Of a DNA stretch of 64,000 nucleotides, positions 17,048 through 25,651 are shown piece after piece. The DNA comes from a bacterium ADurb.Bin236. Its GTDB lineage: Bacteria > UBP15 > UBA6099. A model generated the notes under the pieces. That model ran no database searches and was not told the origin of the DNA. It saw only the letters and a program-made list of their open reading frames with translations. Both the position numbers and the translations under genes were made by a program. The stretch spans positions 1-64,000 of the forward strand of contig MWCD01000011.1 in assembly GCA_002069885.1 (NCBI GenBank), given 5' to 3'. Positions within the stretch are counted from its first letter, which is position 1. Each line of letters begins with the position of its first letter.

Positions 17048-20000
17048 ATGAAAAAGATATCTATTGTTGTTTTAGCGGTTTTATGCGCGTCGGCAGGGGC
17101 GCGGGCGGCTGTTCCGCAGTTGATAGACTATCAGGGATACCTGATGGAGAGCGGCGTGGCTGTTAACGGCACGAAGAGCGTAACGTTCAGACTGTTCGAC
17201 GCGGCCTCTGGCGGCTTACAACTGTGTTCGACGGGCGCGCAGACGGTTACTGTCATGAAGGGCGTATTCTCGCATTCAATCGGCTCGGCGGGCTGCGACC
17301 TATCGACTATCAACTGGGACAATCCGGTGTATCTTGAAATGATGGTCGAGGGAACTACGCTGGCGCCAAGGGAGAGAATCGCGGGCGCGGCTTATTCGGT
17401 GCAGACGAAAGCGGCGAATGTGATTTTCGCTCCGTCGGGGAACGTTTCAGCCACGAACGCTCAGAGCGCCATAGAGGAACTCGACGCGGATAAGCTGGAT
17501 AAAACAGGCGGAACAATCTCAGGCTCGCTATCGCTCACTGGAGATGTGACTGCGTCGGGGACGGTGACGGCGACGGATTTTGTGGGAGATGGCAGCGCGC
17601 TCACTAACATCAGCGCGGGAACGCACAACCACGACGCGGTGTATGTGGACGCAGGCGGGGACACGATGTCGGGAGCGCTGATGATGAACAACGCCGCGCT
17701 GAATATGAGCGGAGCGAATGGGGATATCATGTTCGACAATGCTGGCGGCTCAATCACGCTGGCGGGCGGGGGCATCACCGACAGCGCGGGGAATATAAAT
17801 CTTAAAAAGAGTGTCAGGATAGATGCCGACGCGGATGTAAGCGGCGTGCTGTTCATTGATTCCGGATTGGCAAACGGTTATTACTCGGCGATAGATTTTT
17901 ATGATCGAGGAATAGGCAAATGGGGGATGGGGAAGAATATCGACAATGATTTTTACGTACAGGAACTGGGGACCGGGGACAGGCTGACGATAAAGAACAC
18001 GACCGGATACGTTGGAATAGGAACAACCGGGCCGTCAACCGCGTTGCAAGTGGTCGGAACGGTTACGGCCACCGCGTTTTCTGGGGATGGCTCGGCGCTG
18101 ACGAATATCAGCGCTGGCACGCACAACCACGACGCGTCGTATGTGAACTCGGGCGGAGACACGATGACGGGGCAACTCACATCGAGCGTGGCGGATGGAA
18201 CGGCTCCGTTTGTGGTGGCATCGACGACGAAAGTGACGAACCTGAACGCGGACGCGTTGGACGGGCTGGATTCGACGGCGTTCATGGCGGCGACCGTAGA
18301 CAACTGGGTTGACGCGGCTGGAGACGCGATGACGGGCGCGTTGAACATGGGCGGCAACGATATCAGCGATGCGGGAACTGTTACTGCGACGGATTTTGTG
18401 GGAGACGGTAGCGCGCTCACAAACATCAGCGCGGGAACGCACAACCACGACTCGAACTATGTGGGTGTCGGCGGGGACACGATGACGGGGCAGCTTACAT
18501 CGACGGTGGCAACTGGAACCGCGCCGTTCGTCGTGGCATCGACGACGAAAGTGACGAACCTGAACGCGGACGCTCTGGACGGGCTTGACTCTTCGGATTT
18601 CATGTCGGCGACAGCAGACAACTGGGTGAATGCGGCGGGCGACGCAATGACGGGCGCGCTGACGATGAACAACGCCGCGCTGAATATGAGCGGAGCGAAT
18701 GGAGATATCGTGTTCGACAATGCTGGCGGCTCAATCACGCTGGCGGGCGGGGGCATCACCGACAGCGCGGGGAATATAAATCTTAAAAAGAGTGTCAGGA
18801 TAGATGCCGACGCGGATGTAAGCGGCGTGCTGTTCATTGATTCCGGATTGGCAAACGGTTATTACTCGGCGATAGATTTTTATGATCGAGGAATAGGCAA
18901 ATGGGGGATGGGGAAGAATATTGACAATGATTTTTACGTTCAGGAACTGGGAACTGGGGACAGGCTGACGATAAAGAAAGACTCTGGATATGTGGGGATA
19001 GGAACAACCGGGCCGTCAAGCGCGTTGCAAGTAGCCGGCACAGTGACGGCCACCGCGTTCGCCGGAGATGGCAGCGCGCTGACGAATATAGCAGCGGGAA
19101 CTCACAACCACGACGCATCGTATGTAAACGTCGGCGGGGACACGATGACGGGGCAGCTTACATCGACGGTGACAACCGGAACAGCTCCGTTTGTTGTGGC
19201 GTCAGCAACCAAAGTAACGAACCTCAACGTGGACGCGTTGGACGGGCTTGACTCTTCGGATTTCATGTCGGCGACCGCAGACAACTGGGTGGACATCGGC
19301 GGGGATACGATGACGGGCGCGCTGAATATGGGGACGAACGACATCACGAATGCGGGAACGGTGACCGCAACGGATTTCGTCGGGGACGGAAGCGCGCTGA
19401 CGAATATCAGCGCGGGAACGCACAACCATGACGCAGCGTATGTGAACGTCGGCGGGGACACGATGACGGGCGCTCTTACATCGACGGTGGCAACTGGAAC
19501 GGCTCCGTTTGTTGTGGCATCGACGACGAAAGTGACGAACCTGAACGCGGACGCGCTTGACGGACTGGACTCGACGGATTTCATGTCGGCGACCGCAGAT
19601 AACTGGGTGGACGCGGCAGGAGACGCGATGACGGGCGCGCTGAATATGGGGACGAACGACATCACGAATGCGGGAACAGTGACGGCGACGGCGTTTTCGG
19701 GGGATGGCTCGGCGCTGACGAACATAGCAGCGGGAACGCACAACCACGACGCGTCGTATGTGAACGTCGGCGGGGACACGATGTCCGGACAACTCACATC
19801 GAGCGTGGCGGACGGAACGGCTCCGTTTGTTGTGGCATCGACGACGAAAGTGACGAACTTGAACGCTGACGCGCTTGACGGGTTGGATTCGACGGGTTTC
19901 ATGTCGGCGACCGCAGACAACTGGGTAGACGCGGGTGGCGACGCGATGACGGGCGCGCTTACGATGAACAACGTCGTGATAAATATGAGCGGCGCGAACG

Positions 20001-21700
20001 CTGACATAACATTCGACAACGCGGGGGGCGCATTGACGCTGGCAGGCGGCGCAATTACCGACAGCGCTGGCAGCGTGAATATCAACGACGATGTCGATAT
20101 CAACGGCGTTATACAGTCGAGTTTGCCGATAAACAATGTGGTGTTTCAACATGCGGCGCCGGGGAGGATGGCGCTGAACGCGACCGACAGCACGGAATCG
20201 GTGATATCGTGGTCGCCGTCGGGGCTGAACCTCGGATGGAACGTGTGGGAGGACGGGTTGTCTTGGCAGAACGGGAACGGAGCCGCGCCTTCCGCCGACT
20301 TGCGCATAAATAAAGGAACAGTCGGGACGGACAGGGCGTTTGAATTCATAGCCGCGCTGTCCGGAACCCCGCAGTTTTATTCAAAGCTGGCGATAACATA
20401 CGCGGGGAAGGTCGGGTTGGGAACGTCGGCTCCGAGCTATAATCTGCATGTAAAAACGGGCGACGAGTCTTCCGTCATAGCTGTTGACAGCGGGAGTGGC
20501 TCGGCGCAGATTTCAGAGTTGACATTTTCCGACAGGGGAACCGCCAAATGGAGCATCTTGAAAGACACAGCGAACGGATTTGACATAACCGAAGAAAGCG
20601 TTGCTATGGGCAGGCTGCACATATCGCCGGGTGGCAACGTGGGCATAGGAACGACCAGTCCTGCGAACAAACTGGATGTAGAAGGATCGATGGCGGTCGG
20701 CGCGACATACTCCGGCACAAGCGCCGCCCCGGCGGACGGACTGATTGTCGAGGGCAGCGTTGGCATCGGCACAAATTCGCCAGCCGACAAACTCCACGTC
20801 GATAACAGCGACGCAAGCGGCAACGGCGCGTACTTCACCACCAGCAACCCGGGCAATAATACCGGTCAGACGGTTTATGCGCTCAACGCCGGCGGCGGCT
20901 CTTCCCGCGCCGGGCGCTTCGAAAACAACAACGCCGCAAACACGGCCTGCTCGCTTTGGGCAAACAACACCGGAGGCGGCGAAGCCTTATGCGGAGAAAT
21001 CAACAACGCTGCCAATTCCAGTACCGCGATAAAAATAGCCACTAATGGCGACGGCATGGCCGCATCATTTTCTTTGACTAAAGCCGACAATGCTAATAAC
21101 GCTGTTCGCGTGACCCACGACGGCGTCGGTTCAGGCGACTCTGCCGGTATCAGGGTAACGACAACAAATACCGCTCACGGCATTGACTCCCGAACAACAG
21201 GCACAGCCGGCAGGGCTGGAAAATTCATTGTCGAAAATGTCGCAAACAACAATGATGTTCTTTATCTCGAAACCGCATACACCGGCGGCGGAACAACTGC
21301 AGGGCGGCTCATAGACACAAATAAGGGAGCCTATCTTACGAACGAGGGATCATGGGTCGCCGCAGGCGGTTTTTTGCCGAACTACACTTCTGCCGACACA
21401 GCGGTATCATTAAGCCAGACCAAGACTTTTACTCATGGCCTCGGCAGGCTTCCGGTTATGGTTCAGGCATGGATCAGATGCACGGGCGTCTATGGCGCTG
21501 GGAGTTACCCCGCTGACAGAGATGAATGGAAACCCATTTCGGCATTGTTTCGCGGCAGCGGCGGGGAGTATTGGGGTTCGGTCGTTGAGGCGATCACGGA
21601 CACGCAAATTGTAGTAAGATCCGGCGATGGTTCGGTTTGGCATGGCCATCGACTTGATGATTATTGTAACACAGGCCTAATCAGAGTTATGGCATGGTGA
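17048..21700 (+). CDS. Giant tail-fibre-like secreted repeat protein
   Basis: The 1550-residue protein has a signal peptide ending ARA-A. An N-terminal beta domain follows (about 20-130; LIDYQGYLMESGVAVNGTKS), common in bacterial fibre proteins. Residues about 180-960 are repeats built from GDGSALTNISAGTHNHD, GGDTMTG, LNADALDGLDS and YVGIGTTGP elements, with six HNH (HxH) motifs at residues 193, 359, 465, 686, 792 and 898. Such repeats occur in trimeric phage-type fibres, where HxH motifs can bind metal in the fibre axis. The C-terminal 95 residues (TKTFTHGLGRLPVMVQAW onward) resemble a tip domain; no S74 autoprotease is seen. GGAAGGAG is 7 bases before the ATG. It probably forms a cell-surface fibre or adhesin. 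Confidence 0.8.
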   Translation: MKKISIVVLAVLCASAGARAAVPQLIDYQGYLMESGVAVNGTKSVTFRLFDAASGGLQLCSTGAQTVTVMKGVFSHSIGSAGCDLSTINWDNPVYLEMMVEGTTLAPRERIAGAAYSVQTKAANVIFAPSGNVSATNAQSAIEELDADKLDKTGGTISGSLSLTGDVTASGTVTATDFVGDGSALTNISAGTHNHDAVYVDAGGDTMSGALMMNNAALNMSGANGDIMFDNAGGSITLAGGGITDSAGNINLKKSVRIDADADVSGVLFIDSGLANGYYSAIDFYDRGIGKWGMGKNIDNDFYVQELGTGDRLTIKNTTGYVGIGTTGPSTALQVVGTVTATAFSGDGSALTNISAGTHNHDASYVNSGGDTMTGQLTSSVADGTAPFVVASTTKVTNLNADALDGLDSTAFMAATVDNWVDAAGDAMTGALNMGGNDISDAGTVTATDFVGDGSALTNISAGTHNHDSNYVGVGGDTMTGQLTSTVATGTAPFVVASTTKVTNLNADALDGLDSSDFMSATADNWVNAAGDAMTGALTMNNAALNMSGANGDIVFDNAGGSITLAGGGITDSAGNINLKKSVRIDADADVSGVLFIDSGLANGYYSAIDFYDRGIGKWGMGKNIDNDFYVQELGTGDRLTIKKDSGYVGIGTTGPSSALQVAGTVTATAFAGDGSALTNIAAGTHNHDASYVNVGGDTMTGQLTSTVTTGTAPFVVASATKVTNLNVDALDGLDSSDFMSATADNWVDIGGDTMTGALNMGTNDITNAGTVTATDFVGDGSALTNISAGTHNHDAAYVNVGGDTMTGALTSTVATGTAPFVVASTTKVTNLNADALDGLDSTDFMSATADNWVDAAGDAMTGALNMGTNDITNAGTVTATAFSGDGSALTNIAAGTHNHDASYVNVGGDTMSGQLTSSVADGTAPFVVASTTKVTNLNADALDGLDSTGFMSATADNWVDAGGDAMTGALTMNNVVINMSGANADITFDNAGGALTLAGGAITDSAGSVNINDDVDINGVIQSSLPINNVVFQHAAPGRMALNATDSTESVISWSPSGLNLGWNVWEDGLSWQNGNGAAPSADLRINKGTVGTDRAFEFIAALSGTPQFYSKLAITYAGKVGLGTSAPSYNLHVKTGDESSVIAVDSGSGSAQISELTFSDRGTAKWSILKDTANGFDITEESVAMGRLHISPGGNVGIGTTSPANKLDVEGSMAVGATYSGTSAAPADGLIVEGSVGIGTNSPADKLHVDNSDASGNGAYFTTSNPGNNTGQTVYALNAGGGSSRAGRFENNNAANTACSLWANNTGGGEALCGEINNAANSSTAIKIATNGDGMAASFSLTKADNANNAVRVTHDGVGSGDSAGIRVTTTNTAHGIDSRTTGTAGRAGKFIVENVANNNDVLYLETAYTGGGTTAGRLIDTNKGAYLTNEGSWVAAGGFLPNYTSADTAVSLSQTKTFTHGLGRLPVMVQAWIRCTGVYGAGSYPADRDEWKPISALFRGSGGEYWGSVVEAITDTQIVVRSGDGSVWHGHRLDDYCNTGLIRVMAW
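17684..19645 (+). repeat. 981-bp higher-order tandem repeat inside the fibre gene
   Basis: Two tandem copies, 17684-18664 and 18665-19645, are offset by exactly 981 bp (327 codons). Each copy is one 345-bp block plus two 318-bp (106-codon) units. The first 314 bp of the two copies differ at only six positions by eye (for example 17684-17997 against 18665-18978). Single 318-bp units recur with repeat starts at 18083, 18401, 19064, 19382 and 19700. All offsets are multiples of three, so gain or loss of units keeps the frame open. Confidence 0.9.
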
Positions 21701-21830
21701 TTATCAAAATGGAATCTTAATTTCTTTTCAATCGGGTCGTTCAAAGTATTGCGGGAAACATTATTGGAGAGAGAGATAAAGTAAAATGGCGAAATAGCAA
21801 CTTAGGAATATGTTATTAGAGGAGCAATAA

Positions 21831-23930
21831 GTGAGATTCAGGATATTGAGGGCATTGATTGCGGTCATAGCGGCGGCGATGGTTTGCGCGCCCGCGTTTG
21901 CCGGAACGAATAAAACGGGCGGCAACTATCAGATATTGCAGGACGCAGCCAACGCTGGCGGAGGGGCCGCGGCAGGCGGAAATTTTGAAATCATTTCTTC
22001 CGTCGGACAGCGCTCTAGCAACAGGCTGGCTACCGGCGGCGCTTTCTCTTGCGTGAGCGGATTGCTCGGCGCGGTCGACACAGACGTCCCGACCGTCTCA
22101 ATTACCGGCCCGACGGCGAACCAATCCTTAAACGGCTCCGTGGCCCTCGTTGGAACCGCGTTCGACAGCAACGACATTCAGTGGACGCTCTACATCGGCC
22201 CCGGAGACGCCCCGACCGTCTGGACTCAGGTCGCGTCCGGCTCCGGCAACCGCGCTGTTTCTTACACGTTCGGCGCGTGGGATTCCTCGCGCTACGCGGG
22301 CCGCTACACGTATAAACTCGTCGCTGTGGACGCGCGTGGCAACGCTGCTCAGGCGACCGTCACTTTCAGCGTGGATTACACTCTGTCGATTTCCGGTTCC
22401 ATCCCCGCGATGCAATGGGTCTTCATCGGCTTGCCTGCGGCCCCGGCGAATCCTGACCCGATTTCAATTTTCGGAAACGGCGAATATAAAGTGTTCCGGT
22501 GGAATCCCGAAGCGTCGCCCGACCCGCACACGGACAGGTATAGATATCCGGCGGCAATCGAGCCGGGATACGGTTTCTGGATAAAGTCTTACGGCGGCCC
22601 GTTGAGCTACTCATACTCTGCGTCGCGGACTCCGACAAGCGAGTTGTATTCGCTTCCCGTCAAGCCGGGATGGAACCAGATAAGCTCGCCATACGACGCG
22701 TCGTTCAACTGGGGCGGGGTTCAGGTGCGGAAGGCGGGGACTGTTTACGACCTTTCCACCGCCGCCGGAATGGGGTTGATACATCCGACGTTTTACACAT
22801 ACGACCAAGGGAGCGGCGCGTGGGTTCCCGGACATTCCGGTTCGACCATCGCTCCCCAGACGGGTTGCTACGTCCGCGCGTACGACGACGTGGAGCTGAT
22901 GTTCGACCAGAGCGCGCGAGCGCTGTCCCGCATCGTGAGGCCCGTCGAGGAATTGCGCGTTGAAATTTCCGCCGCTGTCGGAGACCGCCGCGACTCCAAC
23001 AATTATTTCGGGCTGTCAAACGCCGCGTCCGCCGAATACGACGTTCTCGACGCGGAGAAGCCGCCGCGAGCCATGAGAGACATCGAGGACGGCAAGCACA
23101 TCTCCCTATATTTCCCCAAATCGAACTGGGCGCGGAATCCGGGCGACTACTCCGCAGATTTCAGGCCGACCGTCGCGAGGGCAGGGCAGTCGGAGTCTTG
23201 GGATTTCGCCGTCGAAACAAAACAAGTCGGCGAAAGGGTGGAGCTTGCATGGGATTGCGACGCGTTGCCGATTGACAAATATACATTCACGCTGGTCGAC
23301 CTCGCGACAGGGGCGAGAGTAAACATGGCTGAACAGTGCGTGTACGCCTACGTCGCGGCGGGGGCGGGGTCGTCGACCGCCAGATTCAGGATAGAGATCG
23401 TAAAGCTCGGCGCGGCGTCGGTGGCGAAGACATGCTCGCTCAAGGCCGGATGGAACCTGATAAGCGTGCCGCTGGAGCCGGAAGCGACCGGGGCTTTGGT
23501 TCAACTCGGCGACAAGCTTCGGCTGGTGGATATTTATCAGTATTACGACGGCGCGTTCTACACTGGCGCGGAAGTGGACATACAGGCCGGACTGGGCTAC
23601 TGGGCGCATGTGGCGGCGGACACCGAATTGGAGTTCTTCGGATTGCCGGTTGCTGAAGGGCAAACCGTCGCGACGCCGCTTGTCTCCGGTTGGAACCTCA
23701 TCGGCAATCCGTTCGAGTCTCCGGTTCCGTGGGACGACTCGGTGGTTTTCAAGTGCGGCGGGACGGATTACGCGCTGTCGGCGGCGGAAGCGGCGGGATA
23801 CGTGAGCGCGGCCATTTTCGAGTATGACGGGCGGGCCCACGTCCCGGCGGTGGAGTTAAAACCGTGGAAGGGATACTTCGTCAAAGCGTCGCGCGCGTGC
23901 GAGGTGATTCTGAGCAATGGCGGCGAATAA
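21831..23930 (+). CDS. Secreted Ig-like protein with repeated GWN motifs
   Basis: A signal peptide (ending AFA-G) begins at a GTG start preceded by AGGAGCA. An N-terminal segment with GGNYQILQDAANAGG follows, then an Ig-like domain (about 85-185; DVPTVSITGPTANQ). The rest holds several roughly 80-residue modules around KPGWNQISSPYD, KAGWNLISVPLE and VSGWNLIGNPFE, each followed by a YDG and a GYFVKA/GYWAHV segment. The GWNLIS module is frequent in secreted proteins of uncultivated bacteria and resembles carbohydrate-binding beta-sandwiches; its ligand is not known. It lies 130 bases after the fibre gene and overlaps the next gene by 14 bases. Confidence 0.7.
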   Translation: MRFRILRALIAVIAAAMVCAPAFAGTNKTGGNYQILQDAANAGGGAAAGGNFEIISSVGQRSSNRLATGGAFSCVSGLLGAVDTDVPTVSITGPTANQSLNGSVALVGTAFDSNDIQWTLYIGPGDAPTVWTQVASGSGNRAVSYTFGAWDSSRYAGRYTYKLVAVDARGNAAQATVTFSVDYTLSISGSIPAMQWVFIGLPAAPANPDPISIFGNGEYKVFRWNPEASPDPHTDRYRYPAAIEPGYGFWIKSYGGPLSYSYSASRTPTSELYSLPVKPGWNQISSPYDASFNWGGVQVRKAGTVYDLSTAAGMGLIHPTFYTYDQGSGAWVPGHSGSTIAPQTGCYVRAYDDVELMFDQSARALSRIVRPVEELRVEISAAVGDRRDSNNYFGLSNAASAEYDVLDAEKPPRAMRDIEDGKHISLYFPKSNWARNPGDYSADFRPTVARAGQSESWDFAVETKQVGERVELAWDCDALPIDKYTFTLVDLATGARVNMAEQCVYAYVAAGAGSSTARFRIEIVKLGAASVAKTCSLKAGWNLISVPLEPEATGALVQLGDKLRLVDIYQYYDGAFYTGAEVDIQAGLGYWAHVAADTELEFFGLPVAEGQTVATPLVSGWNLIGNPFESPVPWDDSVVFKCGGTDYALSAAEAAGYVSAAIFEYDGRAHVPAVELKPWKGYFVKASRACEVILSNGGE

Positions 23931-24393
23931 GGCGCTTGCGGTTGTCGCGGTTTTGGCGGTCGCCGCCGTTATCTCAGGATGCGGAGGCGGGGGAGGCGGC
24001 GGAGCGGCCGCGCCCACGGCGGCTCCAACTCTAGCATTTGTCAATCCGCAAAATGGCGCCTCGATCTCGGACATCGCTTTCAGAAGCGAGGATTTTCAGA
24101 TAACCGCCGCGTTCTCAGGCTCCGGCCCGGCGAACGCGTCCACCCTCGCGGTCACTTTGAAGATGGACTCCGCCGCCGCGCAGAATATCTCGCAATACTT
24201 TTCCATATCGGGCGACACCATCTCAAGCTCAGGCATATATGAATTCAATAGGAGCCTTTTTCCTCTTGCTTCAAATGATGTTGTGAGGACGATGCGCCTG
24301 ACCGCTTCCGTCAAAGACGCGGCTGGAAGAACTGCGACCTCGCAAATCGTGTTCGAAGTCTATCCCGACGCGGGCCTCCCGCCGCCGGGTTGA
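23917..24393 (+). CDS. Small secreted lipoprotein with Ig-like fold
   Basis: This 158-residue lipoprotein has a lipobox AVISGC (cysteine about residue 22) followed by a run of eight glycines (a flexible tether) and a roughly 115-residue beta-rich domain (FVNPQNGASISD, VTLKMDSAAAQNI, MRLTASVKDAAG) like bacterial Ig domains. It starts inside the last 14 bases of the preceding gene in another frame, so it is translationally coupled to it. It is likely an outer-membrane-anchored partner of the surface proteins upstream. No specific family is recognised. Confidence 0.7.
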   Translation: MAANKALAVVAVLAVAAVISGCGGGGGGGAAAPTAAPTLAFVNPQNGASISDIAFRSEDFQITAAFSGSGPANASTLAVTLKMDSAAAQNISQYFSISGDTISSSGIYEFNRSLFPLASNDVVRTMRLTASVKDAAGRTATSQIVFEVYPDAGLPPPG

Positions 24394-24432
24394 TGTTATC
24401 TCGGATTCTTCATAAAAACTCAGAAAATCGAA

Positions 24433-25188
24433 TCAGATGCGCGGGGGGGTATCGGGGATGACGCCGCCGGGAGCCTCCGGCAGGTAGTCGGGTTTCACTC
24501 TGAACTGAGCGGCGAAAAGGTCGTCCGAAGCGGTCGGCCTCTGCGTTTCCAACTGTTTAAGCATCGACCTGATGAACTCGCGTTTAGAGTCGTCCTCGTG
24601 AGGACACCCGGCTTCCAAACTTGCGATGTTTTGCTCGTCGGCGAACTTCTTCACCGTGTGGTCTCTGATGTAGTAGAGGGGGCGGATGAAATGGTATTCG
24701 CCTTTAAAAAGCTCCTGAACCGGGAGCATGGCGGCAACCTCCCGGTTGTAAAACAAGTTGAGAAGGAACGATTCAACGGCGTCGTCCCTGTGATGGGCGA
24801 GGATGATTTTCCGGCAGTCTAGAGACTGAGCGGTTTCCAGAAGGGCCTTGCGGCGCTTGCGGGAGCACAGGAAACAGGGTCGTTTTTTCTGCCCGGTCGA
24901 TTCGGCGAAGATGTCGGTTTTTACAATGTGGATGTCGAGGCCGGAACGGGAGAACCATTCTCTGATCGGCTCCGAGTCGTGGCCGGGGGCGCCGATGTCG
25001 ATGTGAGCGTATTCGACGTGGAAATCCGGGGTCATCCTCACGAACGGGCCTCTCAGCAGCCGGGTCATAACAAGGCTGTCGCGCCCGCCGGACACCGCCA
25101 TGAGAACGCGGTCGCCGGGGGATATCATGTTGAAATCGACCGCCGCTTTTTCCATCCACTTGCGAAGGTGTTGTTCGAGAGGAGTCAT
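24433..25188 (-). CDS. TtcA-like tRNA-thiolation PP-loop ATPase
   Basis: The 251-residue product has the PP-loop SGGRDS (33-38), a CFLC motif (C105, C108) followed by RKRRKALLETA, and the LAHHRDDAVESFLLNLFY block that defines TtcA/TtuA-like enzymes. A third cysteine in EAGCPHED could complete a 4Fe-4S site. TtcA makes 2-thiocytidine-32 in tRNA, adenylating the base and using an Fe-S-bound sulfur. Paralogues with other roles exist, so TtcA-like is safer than TtcA. The start ATG 25188 is chosen because longer versions run into the neighbouring zinc-ribbon gene. It lies 34 bases after that gene and is probably co-transcribed with it. Confidence 0.85.
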   Translation of the reverse strand: MTPLEQHLRKWMEKAAVDFNMISPGDRVLMAVSGGRDSLVMTRLLRGPFVRMTPDFHVEYAHIDIGAPGHDSEPIREWFSRSGLDIHIVKTDIFAESTGQKKRPCFLCSRKRRKALLETAQSLDCRKIILAHHRDDAVESFLLNLFYNREVAAMLPVQELFKGEYHFIRPLYYIRDHTVKKFADEQNIASLEAGCPHEDDSKREFIRSMLKQLETQRPTASDDLFAAQFRVKPDYLPEAPGGVIPDTPPRI

Positions 25189-25222
25189 AAGATGCCGCCG
25201 GTTGAAACGGGGAGAGGGGTTT

Positions 25223-25501
25223 TCACGCGCCGGGTTTCGAGCGTTTTTTTCGAATGGGCCTAAAGGAGAACTTAGGCGCGCCGCAGGATGTGCAGAAGTC
25301 CGGACACTTTTCATCAGGATAGATTGTGCTTTCAGCCAGAATCTCGCAGAGCCGGCATTCCCAGCTTGTCACGGCGCGAATGTCCGCCCCGCATTTGCCG
25401 CAGAAACTGTGGCCTTCCTCGCCTTCGTGCCGGCAGTTCTTTCTCTTCTCCAGCATCGGGACAAGCTCTTCTTTAATGAATTCGACAAGTTCCCGTATCA
25501 T
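25223..25501 (-). CDS. Small zinc-ribbon protein
   Basis: This 92-residue protein has a short N-terminal helix (MIRELVEFIKEELVPML) and then three pairs of cysteines: FCGKCGA, WECRLCE and FCTSCGA. That is enough for one or two zinc ribbons. The tail is basic (FRPIRKKRSKPG). Function is unknown; basic-tailed zinc ribbons usually bind nucleic acids or act as adaptors. It sits directly before the TtcA-like gene on the same strand. The -10 box ends six bases before the ATG and no ribosome site fits, so the message is predicted to be leaderless. Confidence 0.75.
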   Translation of the reverse strand: MIRELVEFIKEELVPMLEKRKNCRHEGEEGHSFCGKCGADIRAVTSWECRLCEILAESTIYPDEKCPDFCTSCGAPKFSFRPIRKKRSKPGA

Positions 25502-25507
25502 AGGTTG

Positions 25508-25536
25508 ATTATATGCTGGAGCCGCTTCCCGCGCAA
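25508..25536 (-). promoter_or_regulatory. Promoter giving a probable leaderless mRNA
   Basis: On the minus strand TTGCGC (25531-25536), a 17-bp spacer and TATAAT (25508-25513). Six bases separate the -10 box from the ATG at 25501, so transcription should begin at the start codon itself. Confidence 0.6.
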
Positions 25537-25580
25537 CAGCGCGAGGCAGGCGCGCGGTTCGCGCTCTTCTCGGAATGTTG

Positions 25581-25610
25581 TTGATGAAAGAGCGCCCGAA
25601 AAGGTATTAT
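25581..25610 (+). promoter_or_regulatory. Promoter before the amidohydrolase gene
   Basis: TTGATG (25581-25586), an 18-bp spacer and TATTAT (25605-25610). The start of transcription near 25617 leaves a leader of about 35 bases before ATG 25652. Confidence 0.45.
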
Positions 25611-25651
25611 TCATAGGAAGCGCGCGCAAACGCGGCGGGAACGCGGACAGT

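Noticed and set aside
17585-20000. Regular repeats resembling a CRISPR array
   Set aside because: The units are 318 bp, all within one open reading frame, and keep the frame; there are no short repeats and spacers and no cas genes.
17048-21700. Prophage tail fibre
   Set aside because: No other phage genes (capsid, terminase, integrase) are near; the protein has a Sec signal peptide and sits among secreted proteins.
25100-25651. Extended N-terminus of the amidohydrolase
   Set aside because: It overlaps two convincing minus-strand genes and the family begins at DAHVHII shortly after ATG 25652.
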